A stretch of 64,000 bases of DNA, taken from contig NZ_JABCQG010000007.1 of the NCBI RefSeq assembly GCF_015244565.1, forward strand, positions 62,001 to 126,000. The letters are read 5' to 3'. The position numbers and the translations under genes were made by a program. Positions 54,908-63,583 of this stretch are shown here, piece by piece (within the stretch, counting starts at the first letter, position 1; each line of letters opens with the position of its first letter). Origin of the DNA: Gluconobacter vitians. GTDB taxonomy: Bacteria; Pseudomonadota; Alphaproteobacteria; Acetobacterales; Acetobacteraceae. The notes under the pieces were generated by a model that was given only the letters and a program-made list of their open reading frames with translations, was not told where the DNA came from and ran no database searches.

Positions 54908-55840
54908 TTAGGGCAGTGGATAATGACAGGCGACCCTGCGCCCTTCTGCGACCCTGTCGAGTTCCGGTCGTTCCTGCGAGCATCGCGGCTGGGCCAGCGG
55001 ACAACGCGTATGAAACGCACAGCCCTGCGGCGGCTTGATCGGGCTCGGGACTTCGCCTTTGAGCGGCGGCGGCAAGGGCCGGTCCGGACGAGGCACCGCA
55101 TCCAGCAACGCCCGCGTATAGGGATGGGCCGGAGCTTCCAAGACCGCCAGCACGTCCCCTTCCTCCACAATCCGCCCCAGATACATGACGGCAATCCGGT
55201 CCGCCATCTGCCGCACAACCGCCAGATCATGGGAGATGAACACACACGCCACGCCCAGCGAATTGCGCAGTTCCCGCAGCAGATTCACGATCTGCGCCTG
55301 CACAGACACATCGAGCGCGGAGGTCGGCTCATCTGCCACCAGAAGATCCGGCCCCAGCATCAAGGCGCGGGCAATGTTCAGACGCTGCCGCTGCCCACCC
55401 GAAAACTCATGCGGATAACGGGACAGAACGGACGACGACAGGCCGACCTGCTCCAGCAGCGTCCCGATCCGCTCCGCAATGCCGGTCCGTCCATGGATCC
55501 GCATCGGTTCCGCCAGCGTATCGCCAATGGTACGGCGCGGGTTGAACGTCGAGGACGAGTCCTGAAACACCATCTGCATCCGCGGCCGCCAGCGCCGCAG
55601 CGCCCGGTCCGACAGGCCGGAAATCCGCTCGCCCTCAAAGAACACGTCGCCCGAACTCGGCGCCCCCAGACCGATCAGCGTGCGGCCCAGCGTGGACTTG
55701 CCACAGCCGGACTCCCCGACCAGCGCCAGAGCCTCCCCACGATGCACGACCAGCGACACATTGCTCACGGCCCGCAGGGTTTCCCCATGCGACAGGCGGT
55801 AGTGTTTGCTGAGGTTTTTCGCTTCAAGCAGGATGGTCAT
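54908..55840 (-). CDS. Peptide-type ABC transporter ATPase, DppF/OppF-like
   Basis: 310 residues. Walker A GESGCGKST, signature FSGGQRQRLNIARAL, Walker B LLVADEPTSALDV, then the oligopeptide-transporter C-terminal zinc-like extension (CAFHTRCPLAQPRC). It overlaps the DppD-like gene by 4 bp. It powers import with the other ATPase subunit; the substrate may be peptides, nickel or another small molecule. Confidence 0.88.
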   Translation of the reverse strand: MTILLEAKNLSKHYRLSHGETLRAVSNVSLVVHRGEALALVGESGCGKSTLGRTLIGLGAPSSGDVFFEGERISGLSDRALRRWRPRMQMVFQDSSSTFNPRRTIGDTLAEPMRIHGRTGIAERIGTLLEQVGLSSSVLSRYPHEFSGGQRQRLNIARALMLGPDLLVADEPTSALDVSVQAQIVNLLRELRNSLGVACVFISHDLAVVRQMADRIAVMYLGRIVEEGDVLAVLEAPAHPYTRALLDAVPRPDRPLPPPLKGEVPSPIKPPQGCAFHTRCPLAQPRCSQERPELDRVAEGRRVACHYPLP

Positions 55841-56790
55841 GCGTCGTACAGCACGCAGGCCACGCGCCGCCCTTCTTCCGGTTCACGCAAAGCAGGACGC
55901 ACGGCACAGTCCGGTCGCACGTACCGGCAGCGTGGCGCAAAAACACAGCCTTCCGGCCGCGCATCGGGGGCTGGCGGACGTCCCGGAATGGTCGGCAGCG
56001 CATCCGGCCTCGGGCCATCCAGCGGCGGGATCGCTTCCAGCAACGCCTGCGTATAGGGATGCAATGGCCGCGCCATCACTGCCGCAACCGGCCCCTGCTC
56101 CACCACAAGCTCCGAATAGACAACCGCCACATGCGTGCAGGTCTGAGCAACGACGCCCATGTCATGCGTAATCAACATCACACCGGCCCCGCTGGCGCGG
56201 ATTTCGCACAACAACGTCAGGATCTGCGCCTGCACCGTAACATCGAGCGCCGTAGTCGGCTCATCCGCAATCAGAAGTGCGGGGTCACAAGACAGCGCCA
56301 TCGCAATCATGGCACGCTGGCGCAGACCGCCGGAAAGCTGGTGCGGATAGCGCTTCGCCGCTGCTTCCGGATCGGGGACACCCATCCGCCCCAGCAGAGC
56401 CACGGTCCGCGCCCGCGCTTCGCGGCGACTGACGGGCTCATGCAAGCGTATCTGTTCATCAATCTGCGCGCCAATGGACCGGACGGGCAGAAACGCCGTC
56501 ATCGGGTCCTGAAAGATCATGGCCATGCCCACACCACGCAGACGCCGCCACTCACGATCCTTCATCCCCAGAAGCTCGCGCCCCTCGAAACGGATGGAGC
56601 CCGAAGCCTTCAGACTCGGCAACAGCCCCATGACACTCATGGCCGTCAGGCTTTTCCCCGACCCGGATTCTCCGACTACCCCCAGCGCATCCCCACGCCG
56701 CACGGTTAGGGACACGTCTTCCAGTAGCGGCGTTCCATTCGGCAGTTCCAGATGCAGGTGATGCAGCTTTAAAAGAGCGTCAGCGCCCAT
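55837..56790 (-). CDS. Peptide-type ABC transporter ATPase, DppD/OppD-like
   Basis: 317 residues from ATG 56790, overlapping the upstream permease gene by 11 bp. Walker A GESGSGKSLT, signature LSGGLRQRAMIAMAL, Walker B LLIADEPTTALDV, H-loop LITHDMG, and the C-terminal CVFAPRCRYVRPDC extension typical of this group. A partner of the DppF-like subunit. Confidence 0.88.
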   Translation of the reverse strand: MGADALLKLHHLHLELPNGTPLLEDVSLTVRRGDALGVVGESGSGKSLTAMSVMGLLPSLKASGSIRFEGRELLGMKDREWRRLRGVGMAMIFQDPMTAFLPVRSIGAQIDEQIRLHEPVSRREARARTVALLGRMGVPDPEAAAKRYPHQLSGGLRQRAMIAMALSCDPALLIADEPTTALDVTVQAQILTLLCEIRASGAGVMLITHDMGVVAQTCTHVAVVYSELVVEQGPVAAVMARPLHPYTQALLEAIPPLDGPRPDALPTIPGRPPAPDARPEGCVFAPRCRYVRPDCAVRPALREPEEGRRVACVLYDA

Positions 56791-57763
56791 GCCGTCCCTC
56801 CATGATCCGCGGGTCCAGCAGGGCATAAAGCCCGTCCACCAGCGCATTGGCGATGACGACGAAAACGGCGGCGTACATGACTGTTGCCATAATAAGCGGC
56901 AGATCGAGCGTCGCCAGCGCCTGATAGGTCAGGCGCCCCACGCCCGGCATGGCGAACACGACTTCCGTCAGAAGCGCACCGCCCCCCAGAAGCTGCGCGA
57001 AATCCAAACCGAACAGCGACACATAACTCAGCCAGGACAGCCGCAGACCATGCCACAGCCACACCCGCACCGGCCCAGCCCCTTTGGCACGCGCCGTGCG
57101 GATGGCGTCTTCGCCCATGGCGGTCAGCAGTTCGGAACGCAGGACCCGCGCATACAAACCGATGAAACACACCGCCAGCGTCAGGGAGGGCAAAAACAGC
57201 GCCTTTGCCCACCCCCAGGGACTCTGCGAAAACGGCACATATCCAAGCGGCGGCACCCAGCGGAACAGAAACGTGTCATGCCAGCGGCTCTGCGTGACGA
57301 GATTGACGACCTCGCCCAGCCAGAACACCGGCATGGACAGACCGATCAGCCCCAGAACCATCAGCAACCGGTCCACCCAACTATCGCGCAGCACAGCCGA
57401 GGCAATCCCGAAAACCAGCGATCCACTGACCCAGAAAAATGCCGCCCACAGCACGAGCGAGAGCGTCACGGGTGCGGCCTGCAAAACTTCCGGAACGACC
57501 CGCTGCCCGTGATTGACGAAAGACGTCAGGTCCCGGGTGACGAACAGCTTTTCCATCATCTTCACGTATTGCACGGGCAGTGGACGATCGAATCCATACT
57601 CCGCACGGATACGTTCCACGACCTGCGGACTGGCCCCACGCCCTGCAATGCGCGCCGTCGGGTCCGCACCCGGTGTCGCAAAGAAAATGCAGAACACAAG
57701 AACCGAAATCCCGAAAATGACCAGAAGCATCTGCCCGGTCCGGGAAGCCAGACTGCGGATCAT
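56780..57763 (-). CDS. Peptide-type ABC transporter permease, DppB/OppB-like
   Basis: 327 residues with six hydrophobic segments. It has the DppB N-terminus (LLVIFGISVLVFCIFFATPGADPTA) and the inner-membrane coupling loop EDAIRTARAKGAGPVRVWLWHGLR with the EAA-like motif. It overlaps the DppC-like gene by 4 bp. Confidence 0.88.
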   Translation of the reverse strand: MIRSLASRTGQMLLVIFGISVLVFCIFFATPGADPTARIAGRGASPQVVERIRAEYGFDRPLPVQYVKMMEKLFVTRDLTSFVNHGQRVVPEVLQAAPVTLSLVLWAAFFWVSGSLVFGIASAVLRDSWVDRLLMVLGLIGLSMPVFWLGEVVNLVTQSRWHDTFLFRWVPPLGYVPFSQSPWGWAKALFLPSLTLAVCFIGLYARVLRSELLTAMGEDAIRTARAKGAGPVRVWLWHGLRLSWLSYVSLFGLDFAQLLGGGALLTEVVFAMPGVGRLTYQALATLDLPLIMATVMYAAVFVVIANALVDGLYALLDPRIMEGRHGR

Positions 57764-58743
57764 CGGCCGGCTCCTTTCGGATCAAGCTGGTCCCGCAGCG
57801 CATTGCCCAGAACATTAAGCGCCAGTACCGTCAGAACAATCGCCAGCCCCGGCACGATGGCCACCATGGGTCGCGTATAAAGCAGCCCTTCGCCGTCCTG
57901 AATGATTGTTCCCCAGGACGCCGCCGGGGCCTGCACACCGAGCGAGAGAAAGGACAGTGCGGATTCCGCCAGCATGCACAGCGCCATCACCAGTGGTGCC
58001 AGAACGGCCATGGTCGGCGTCAGCCCTGGCAGGATTTCCCGCCAGAGGATACGCCAGTCCGACGCTCCCATGCCCCGCGCCGCCATCACGAATCCCGCCT
58101 GCGACAGGCTCAGCGCCCGCGCCCGCAACGGCCGCGCCGCATAGGGCACATAAACCAGCGCGATAATCCCGATCGGGATCAGCAGATTATCCGCCCCGAT
58201 CGTCACAGGCCCAAGCCGGATGCCATGCCCCACCGTGACAACGGACAGCGAAATTGCAAACAGATAGACCGGGATCGCCCAGAGCATATCCAGAATGCGT
58301 GACAGGATCAGATCAATCCAGCCGCCGAAATACCCCGCACAGATCCCGATACAGGCCGCCAGACACAGGCAGAACGTCGCAGACGCGGCCGCAATCAGCA
58401 GGGAATTGCGGCCGCCATACAGGACGCGGGCCGCCACATCCCGCCCCTGCGAGTCCGCCCCGAGCGCATACGGCCCCGGCCGCCAGTCCGGCCCGATCGG
58501 ACTGAGCCCCAGATGAAGCGGGTTGTCGTTGGGCTGCATGAGGTCAACGCGCTGCCCGTTCCGGATCGTCGTGCCCGCGATATCGGACGAGAACGGATCA
58601 ATCCCGTTGAGCGTGGCGTAAAGCGGGGCAGACAGGCAGGCAAGGATGATGGAAACCAGAAGCAGGGCCGCGAAGGCGCCGTCACGGCGCGTCAGAACAG
58701 CGCGGATAATCCGCCGATAACTTCCTTCCACACCTGCTCCCAT
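57760..58743 (-). CDS. Peptide-type ABC transporter permease, DppC/OppC-like
   Basis: 327 residues. N-terminal helix (LLLVSIILACLSAPLY), the DppC-type LGADSQGRDVAARVLYGGRNSL, then five membrane segments and the coupling loop SLSQAGFVMAARGMGASDWRILWREILPG. First gene of the dppC-dppB-dppD-dppF order, which is reversed for the permeases compared with the usual B-C arrangement. No substrate-binding protein gene lies within the operon or beside it. Confidence 0.86.
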   Translation of the reverse strand: MGAGVEGSYRRIIRAVLTRRDGAFAALLLVSIILACLSAPLYATLNGIDPFSSDIAGTTIRNGQRVDLMQPNDNPLHLGLSPIGPDWRPGPYALGADSQGRDVAARVLYGGRNSLLIAAASATFCLCLAACIGICAGYFGGWIDLILSRILDMLWAIPVYLFAISLSVVTVGHGIRLGPVTIGADNLLIPIGIIALVYVPYAARPLRARALSLSQAGFVMAARGMGASDWRILWREILPGLTPTMAVLAPLVMALCMLAESALSFLSLGVQAPAASWGTIIQDGEGLLYTRPMVAIVPGLAIVLTVLALNVLGNALRDQLDPKGAGR

Positions 58744-58812
58744 CCGTTCCGGTTCGTGATCTTTTTTGTTCTACAGCACGAATACGTCCGGACAGAAGAG
58801 GCTCTTCGTCAA

Positions 58813-59010
58813 TCAGACCATCTGGCGGCCGGGTTTGCGCACATGCTGGCGGATGCGCTGCTGCAGCGCGACCAGATCGGGAAGGAGTTCGTTATGGAGC
58901 GCGCGCACGCTGTCATGCGCGGCATAGAAGCGTCTCGTGCCACTCGTGCTGACCAGAATGGCCGCACCGAGGAAGACGCCGTTGATTTCGATAATGGTTG
59001 AACCAAGCAT
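58813..59010 (-). CDS. Small hypothetical protein (65 aa)
   Basis: 65 residues from ATG 59010. The N-terminal third is hydrophobic (TIIEINGVFLGAAILVS) and could be a membrane segment; the rest is a basic amphipathic helix (ALHNELLPDLVALQQRIRQHVRK). I do not recognise it. Coding is plausible because of the helix pattern and CAGGG about 12 nt upstream, but it may be spurious. Its upstream region carries three hairpins. Confidence 0.4.
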   Translation of the reverse strand: MLGSTIIEINGVFLGAAILVSTSGTRRFYAAHDSVRALHNELLPDLVALQQRIRQHVRKPGRQMV

Positions 59011-59332
59011 GATGCCGGACCCTGAAGAAAGAGCCCGACAGTCCAGTTGTCGGGCGTTATGACACGCCGGAGACACTTGCCTCCGGACCTGAAGCGGAGC
59101 AGCGTTTGCGCTGCGTGCTACACATTCGACACATCATTGACCGACCGGTCCCGTTGCTGTGGATGCCACTGGAGGCTGTCAGATACGACGGGCTGTAGCG
59201 TGCCGTCAACATATAACGCATGAACATGATGTGATATCGACGCCATAGCCATAATAACGCTATTGTTTCGTTGTAGCGGAAATCATCATTTACCGTCTGC
59301 CCTTTTCCCCATTTCCCATGTTAAGTGAGGCC
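59011..59332. other. Intergenic region between the 65-codon ORF and cysK
   Basis: 322 bp. The left half holds three tandem hairpins (see next entry). The right half (about 59190-59310) is AT-rich, includes GATATC and several TATA-like blocks, and should contain the cysK promoter, though I could not fix one -35/-10 pair. The palindrome GACCGGTC lies between the two halves. Confidence 0.5.
59033..59114 (-). promoter_or_regulatory. Cluster of three hairpins upstream of the 65-codon ORF
   Basis: Stem 1: GCCCGACA/TGTCGGGC (59033-59055, 8 bp, 7-nt loop). Stem 2: CCGGAG/CTCCGG (59067-59086, 8-nt loop). Stem 3: GCAGCG/CGCTGC (59099-59114, 4-nt loop). All are perfect. None has a T-tract. They could be a structured leader of the minus-strand ORF, a small RNA, or a processing element; orientation is not proven. 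Confidence 0.4.
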
Positions 59333-60328
59333 ATGAGCAAGAAGGTTCCGCTGTCCCCCGCCCCGTTCGAAGGTTATGCCGCCCCCCGGGGACGCGTTTT
59401 CAACTCCTTTCTGGAGACGGTGGGAGGCACACCGCTGGTCGCGCTGCCACATCTGACCCAGCGTGAGCATCTCAACGGGCGGCTGCTCCTCAAGCTGGAA
59501 TTTTTCAACCCGCTCGGCTCCGTCAAGGACCGGATTGGCGTGGCCATGCTGCGGGATGCCGAAGCCCGCGGCCTGATTACGCCGGGCCGCACGGTTCTGA
59601 TCGAGCCGACCTCGGGCAATACCGGCATTTCGCTCGCTTTCGCGGCCGTGGCGCTCGGATACCGCCTGATCGTCACCATGCCAGAAAACGCCTCGACCGA
59701 GCGCCGGAAAATGCTGCGCCTGATGGGCGCGGACACGGAACTGACACCTGCATCCCGTGGCATGGCCGGCGCCATCGAACGCGCCGAGCAGCTTAACCGC
59801 ACCCTGCCTGACGCCTGGATGCCGAGCCAGTTCGAAAACGACGCCAATCCGGCGGTGCATGAAGCCACGACGGCCCGGGAAATCTGGGAAGATACGGCAG
59901 GCAAGGTCGATATGGTCGTGGCCGGTCTGGGAACAGGTGGTACAGCGTCCGGCATTGCGCATGGGCTCAAGAAACACCGCAAATCCATCAAGGTCTATGG
60001 TGTGGAACCGCGCGAAAGTGCCGTACTGCATGGCGATGAGCCCGGCCCGCATGGCATTCAGGGCATCGGCCCGGGTTTCGAGCCTGATACGCTGGATCTC
60101 AAGGCGCTGGATGGCGTGTTCGAGGTCTCCGAGCAGGAAGCAGTGGCAACGGCACGTCTCTGTGCAGCCGTTGAAGGTATCCCCATCGGAATTTCCTCGG
60201 GAGCCGCGCTGTTTGCCGGCATGGAACTGGCCCGCAAGCCCTCCAGCCGGGGCAAAACGATCGTGGCCATCGTCCCGTCCTTTGCGGAACGCTACCTCTC
60301 CACACAGCTCTTCGACGGGCTGGCCTGA
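59333..60328 (+). CDS. cysK: Cysteine synthase (O-acetylserine sulfhydrylase)
   Basis: 331 residues from ATG 59333 (GTGAGG upstream); ATG 59318 is an alternative. The PLP lysine is Lys65 in LGSVKDR, with the family loops PTSGNTGISLAFAA, TMPENASTERRKML and GLGTGGTASGI. The C-terminal GISSGAAL completes the site. It makes cysteine from O-acetylserine and sulfide. It has an N-terminal extension of about 20 residues before the usual start. No cysE is adjacent. Confidence 0.9.
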   Translation: MSKKVPLSPAPFEGYAAPRGRVFNSFLETVGGTPLVALPHLTQREHLNGRLLLKLEFFNPLGSVKDRIGVAMLRDAEARGLITPGRTVLIEPTSGNTGISLAFAAVALGYRLIVTMPENASTERRKMLRLMGADTELTPASRGMAGAIERAEQLNRTLPDAWMPSQFENDANPAVHEATTAREIWEDTAGKVDMVVAGLGTGGTASGIAHGLKKHRKSIKVYGVEPRESAVLHGDEPGPHGIQGIGPGFEPDTLDLKALDGVFEVSEQEAVATARLCAAVEGIPIGISSGAALFAGMELARKPSSRGKTIVAIVPSFAERYLSTQLFDGLA

Positions 60329-60334
60329 GCACCC

Positions 60335-60365
60335 ATAAAATAACTATAAACAAAAGTTATTTTAT
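60335..60365. promoter_or_regulatory. AT-rich perfect inverted repeat after cysK
   Basis: ATAAAATAACT (60335-60345) and AGTTATTTTAT (60355-60365), 11 bp with a 9-nt spacer, 7 bp after the cysK stop and 87 bp before the hydrolase start. With only one G-C pair it is a poor terminator by energy, though the 3' arm is T-rich. It may be an operator or promoter element of the next gene. Confidence 0.4.
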
Positions 60366-60452
60366 TTAATATGCGTTTGTGTTCGTTATTAACTCCAAGT
60401 CCTGTTCCGCTCTCCTGCAGAAGAGTCGGGACGGCTGAGAGGAGATAACGTC

Positions 60453-61121
60453 ATGAACCTGTTTTCCGGCCGTCCGACATCCTTCGATCCAGCCTGGGCC
60501 ACGCATGGCCTGCCTGATACGGGCCGCCAGCAGATCGCCGGCGCGTTCCAGCGCCTTGGCCAGCAGGTCGAACTGCTGCTGGTCCCCGGCCTGTTTGGTT
60601 CGGGTCCGGATCACTGGCAGTCCCACTGGGAACAGGCTTATGGCCTGAAACGTCTTCACCAGACGAACTGGGAAACACCCACACCCGCAGACTGGGAAGC
60701 AGCGCTCACCGCTGCGGTCGAGGCCTCGTCCCGTCCGGTTTTCCTGATCGCCCACAGTCTCGGCGCCGTGCTGAGCGCCAGGTGGCTGAGCCGGAATGGC
60801 GGACAGCGCGTGGCCGGGGCGTTTCTGGTCGCGCCTGCCGATATTGACCAGACGGCCCATCCGGACGTCACGCGCATCTGCTCTTTCGGGCCGCTTCCCA
60901 ATACGCCCCTGCCCGTTCCCACGGCCCTCATGGCCAGCAGCAATGACCCCTGGCTGTCCTTGCCGCGTGCACGCGCGCTGGCCGGTCAGTGGCAGTCGGA
61001 TTTTCTGGAAGCGGGCGCTGTCGGCCATATCGGCAGCAGCGAACCGCTGGGCCTGTGGGAGCATGGCGCGACGGCCATGCTCGATTTCGCCCGCCGGAAA
61101 CTGCCGTTCCGGGTGCAGTGA
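60453..61121 (+). CDS. RBBP9/YdeN-family serine hydrolase
   Basis: 222 residues, with GAGGAG about 9 nt before the start. After an N-terminal extension of about 38 residues comes the fold LLLVPGLFGSGPDHWQSHWE, nucleophile Ser102 in IAHSLGAV, acid Asp in SSNDPWL and His in VGHIGSSE. The substrate is unknown. Its stop lies in the loop of a 7-bp inverted repeat with the convergent copA gene following. Confidence 0.85.
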   Translation: MNLFSGRPTSFDPAWATHGLPDTGRQQIAGAFQRLGQQVELLLVPGLFGSGPDHWQSHWEQAYGLKRLHQTNWETPTPADWEAALTAAVEASSRPVFLIAHSLGAVLSARWLSRNGGQRVAGAFLVAPADIDQTAHPDVTRICSFGPLPNTPLPVPTALMASSNDPWLSLPRARALAGQWQSDFLEAGAVGHIGSSEPLGLWEHGATAMLDFARRKLPFRVQ

Positions 61122-61128
61122 CTGCACC
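61112..61128. terminator. Small hairpin over the hydrolase stop codon
   Basis: GGTGCAG and CTGCACC flank the TGA stop with a 3-nt spacing. Located between two convergent genes; weak as a terminator, with no T-tract on either side beyond short runs. Confidence 0.3.
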
Positions 61129-61142
61129 TGGAAAAGTCTGTC

Positions 61143-63518
61143 TCAGGACTTGCCGGAGATCGGTTTCCAGCGGTTGAGCAGCAGGGAGTTGCTGACCACC
61201 GAGACGGAACTCATGGCCATGGCAGCGCCCGCCACGATCGGATTCAGCATTCCGAAAGCCGCCAGCGGCAGGCCCAGAATGTTGTAGATGAAGGCGAAGA
61301 ACAGGTTTTGCCGGATCTTGGACAGGGTCGCATGGGACAGTGAAATCGCGTCCAGAACGCCCGTCATCTCGCTCTTCATCAGCACGACATCGGCCGTATC
61401 GAGAGCCACGGCAGAGCCCGCACCAATGGCGAACCCGACATCGGCGGCGGCCAGGGCCGGCGCATCATTGATGCCATCCCCCACCATGCCGACCAGACCG
61501 CCCTGCGCCCGGTATTTCGCAATACCATCCGCCTTATGCTCTGGCAGAACGCCGGCGAGATAATCGTCTATGCCAACCCGTCGTGCCACAACCGATGCCG
61601 CGCGTTCATTGTCGCCGGTCAGCATCACGACCCGGATGCCACGGGCCTTCAGGGCTTCTACGGTCGCCACGGCATCGGACCGGAGTTCATCCGCCAGCGC
61701 GATAATGCCCAGAACCTGACCGCCCTGCGCCACGGCGATAACGGTATTACCCTCGCTTTCCAGCACGGCAACCGGCAGCGCCGACAGGTCCAGACCGCTT
61801 GCCTGCATGAAAGCCGGCGAACCCAGACGCGCCTCCTGCCCCCCGCACTGCGCGACAACGCCCTTACCCGGAACCGCCTGAAAATCCTCCACTGCGGCAG
61901 GGGCATTTCCGCCGTGGCTTTCGGTATAATTCACGATGGCGCGGGCCAGCGGATGCTCGGAATGATGCTCCAGGGCATGTGCAACGCCCAGAAACCGATC
62001 CACCGGAATGCCAGCTGCCGGATAAACGGCAGCAACCGTGGGGTGGCCCTGCGTCAGGGTGCCGGTCTTGTCGACGATGATGGTCTTGAGCTTCTCGGCC
62101 CGTTCCAGCGCATCGGCATTGCGGAACAGGATACCGGACTGCGCGCCACGCCCCGTCCCGACCATGATGGCCGTCGGCGTCGCCAGACCCAGCGAACACG
62201 GGCAGGCAATCACCAGAACGGAGACCGCGGAGACCAGACTCCAGGTTGCGGAACCGGTCACGGCCCAGCCGATCAGGAAGGTCAGCACCGCAATCCCGAT
62301 GACCGCAGGCACGAAAACGCCGGAAACCCGGTCGGCCAGACGCTGCACATTGGCCTTCGACCCCTGTGCCTGCTCGACCATCTTCACGATCCGCGCCAAC
62401 GCCGTATCCGCACCCACGCCGGTCGCCCGCACACGCAGCGCGCCATTGGCGTTCATCGTGCCGCCAAAGACCTCGTTGCCGATTTCCTTGAGAACCGGAA
62501 TACTTTCCCCCGTCAGCATGGACTCGTTGATTTCGGAAGACCCCTCGATGATCTGGCCATCTACCGGCACGCTTTCGCCGGGGCGCACGACGAAAATATC
62601 GCCGACATGCATGTCCGCAACCGCACGGTCCACGATCGCGCCATCACGTTCGACATGCGCGATCTGCGGCTGAAGCTGGAGCAGGCTTTCGATCCCCGCG
62701 CTGGTCCTGTTCTTGGCGCGGGTCTCCATGAGCTTGCCGAGCGAAATCAGCGTGATGATGGACGCACTGGCTTCGAAATAAACATGCTGATGCAGCCCGA
62801 ACACCACCACGATCGCACTGAACAGCCAGGCAATGGACGTTCCCAGCACAACCAGAACATCCATATTCGCCGAGCCACCACGCACGGCATTCCAGGCCCT
62901 TTGATACAGATGCGCGCCACAGACGAACTGCACAATCGTGGCGAACAGGAACTGCACCGGAACCGGCACGATCATGCGCCCGAAGGCCATGCCGATCATC
63001 TCGGCAAAGAGCGGCAGGGACAGGATAAGCGTCAGGATGAAGCGGTTGCGCTCACGCTTCCAGATGGCTTCACGCCTGGCTTTGGGATCTTCACGCGTTC
63101 CCTTGTCCAGCCGTTCCGCACCAAAACCGGCCTTTTCGATCTTCCCGATCAGGAACGCCGGTTCGACCACGCCGGGAATGTAATTGATATGCGCCCGCTC
63201 AGCCGCAAAATTCACGCTGGCCTGCACGGAAGGCTGACGGTTCAGGATTTTCTCGATCCGCGTCGCACAGGCCGCGCAGGTCATGCCCGACAGCGACAGG
63301 TCAAGGCTCTTCTCATCCACGGAAAAGCCAGCACGACGCACGGCCGCCACAACGCTTTCAACGGAGGACGAGGCATTTTCAAAAACAACCTGCGCACGTT
63401 CGGACGCAAAATTCACCGTCGCCTTCACGCCGTCCTGACGATTGAGGACTTTTTCAATCCGCGCGGCACAGGCAGCACAGGTCATGCCACCGACGGGGAA
63501 ACTGATCGTTTCTGACAT
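61143..63518 (-). CDS. copA: Copper-exporting P1B-type ATPase
   Basis: 791 residues. Two heavy-metal-associated domains carry CxxC at Cys14/Cys17 and Cys81/Cys84. The membrane CPC motif is in VIACPCSLGLATP, the phosphorylated Asp in IIVDKTGTLTQGHP, the P-type TGE loop is MLTGESIPV, and GDGINDAPAL is the Mg site. It pumps Cu(I) out of the cytoplasm. No copper chaperone or MerR regulator gene is adjacent. Confidence 0.95.
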   Translation of the reverse strand: MSETISFPVGGMTCAACAARIEKVLNRQDGVKATVNFASERAQVVFENASSSVESVVAAVRRAGFSVDEKSLDLSLSGMTCAACATRIEKILNRQPSVQASVNFAAERAHINYIPGVVEPAFLIGKIEKAGFGAERLDKGTREDPKARREAIWKRERNRFILTLILSLPLFAEMIGMAFGRMIVPVPVQFLFATIVQFVCGAHLYQRAWNAVRGGSANMDVLVVLGTSIAWLFSAIVVVFGLHQHVYFEASASIITLISLGKLMETRAKNRTSAGIESLLQLQPQIAHVERDGAIVDRAVADMHVGDIFVVRPGESVPVDGQIIEGSSEINESMLTGESIPVLKEIGNEVFGGTMNANGALRVRATGVGADTALARIVKMVEQAQGSKANVQRLADRVSGVFVPAVIGIAVLTFLIGWAVTGSATWSLVSAVSVLVIACPCSLGLATPTAIMVGTGRGAQSGILFRNADALERAEKLKTIIVDKTGTLTQGHPTVAAVYPAAGIPVDRFLGVAHALEHHSEHPLARAIVNYTESHGGNAPAAVEDFQAVPGKGVVAQCGGQEARLGSPAFMQASGLDLSALPVAVLESEGNTVIAVAQGGQVLGIIALADELRSDAVATVEALKARGIRVVMLTGDNERAASVVARRVGIDDYLAGVLPEHKADGIAKYRAQGGLVGMVGDGINDAPALAAADVGFAIGAGSAVALDTADVVLMKSEMTGVLDAISLSHATLSKIRQNLFFAFIYNILGLPLAAFGMLNPIVAGAAMAMSSVSVVSNSLLLNRWKPISGKS

Positions 63519-63583
63519 CTGGAAGGGATCCTGTCGGCTGGAAGAACTCTGTAGAGGGTCCGGGAGATATATACCCCGATACC

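Noticed and set aside
61536-63515. Plus-strand ORF of 659 codons opposite copA
   Set aside because: It covers nearly all of copA in antisense, with no domain or ribosome site.
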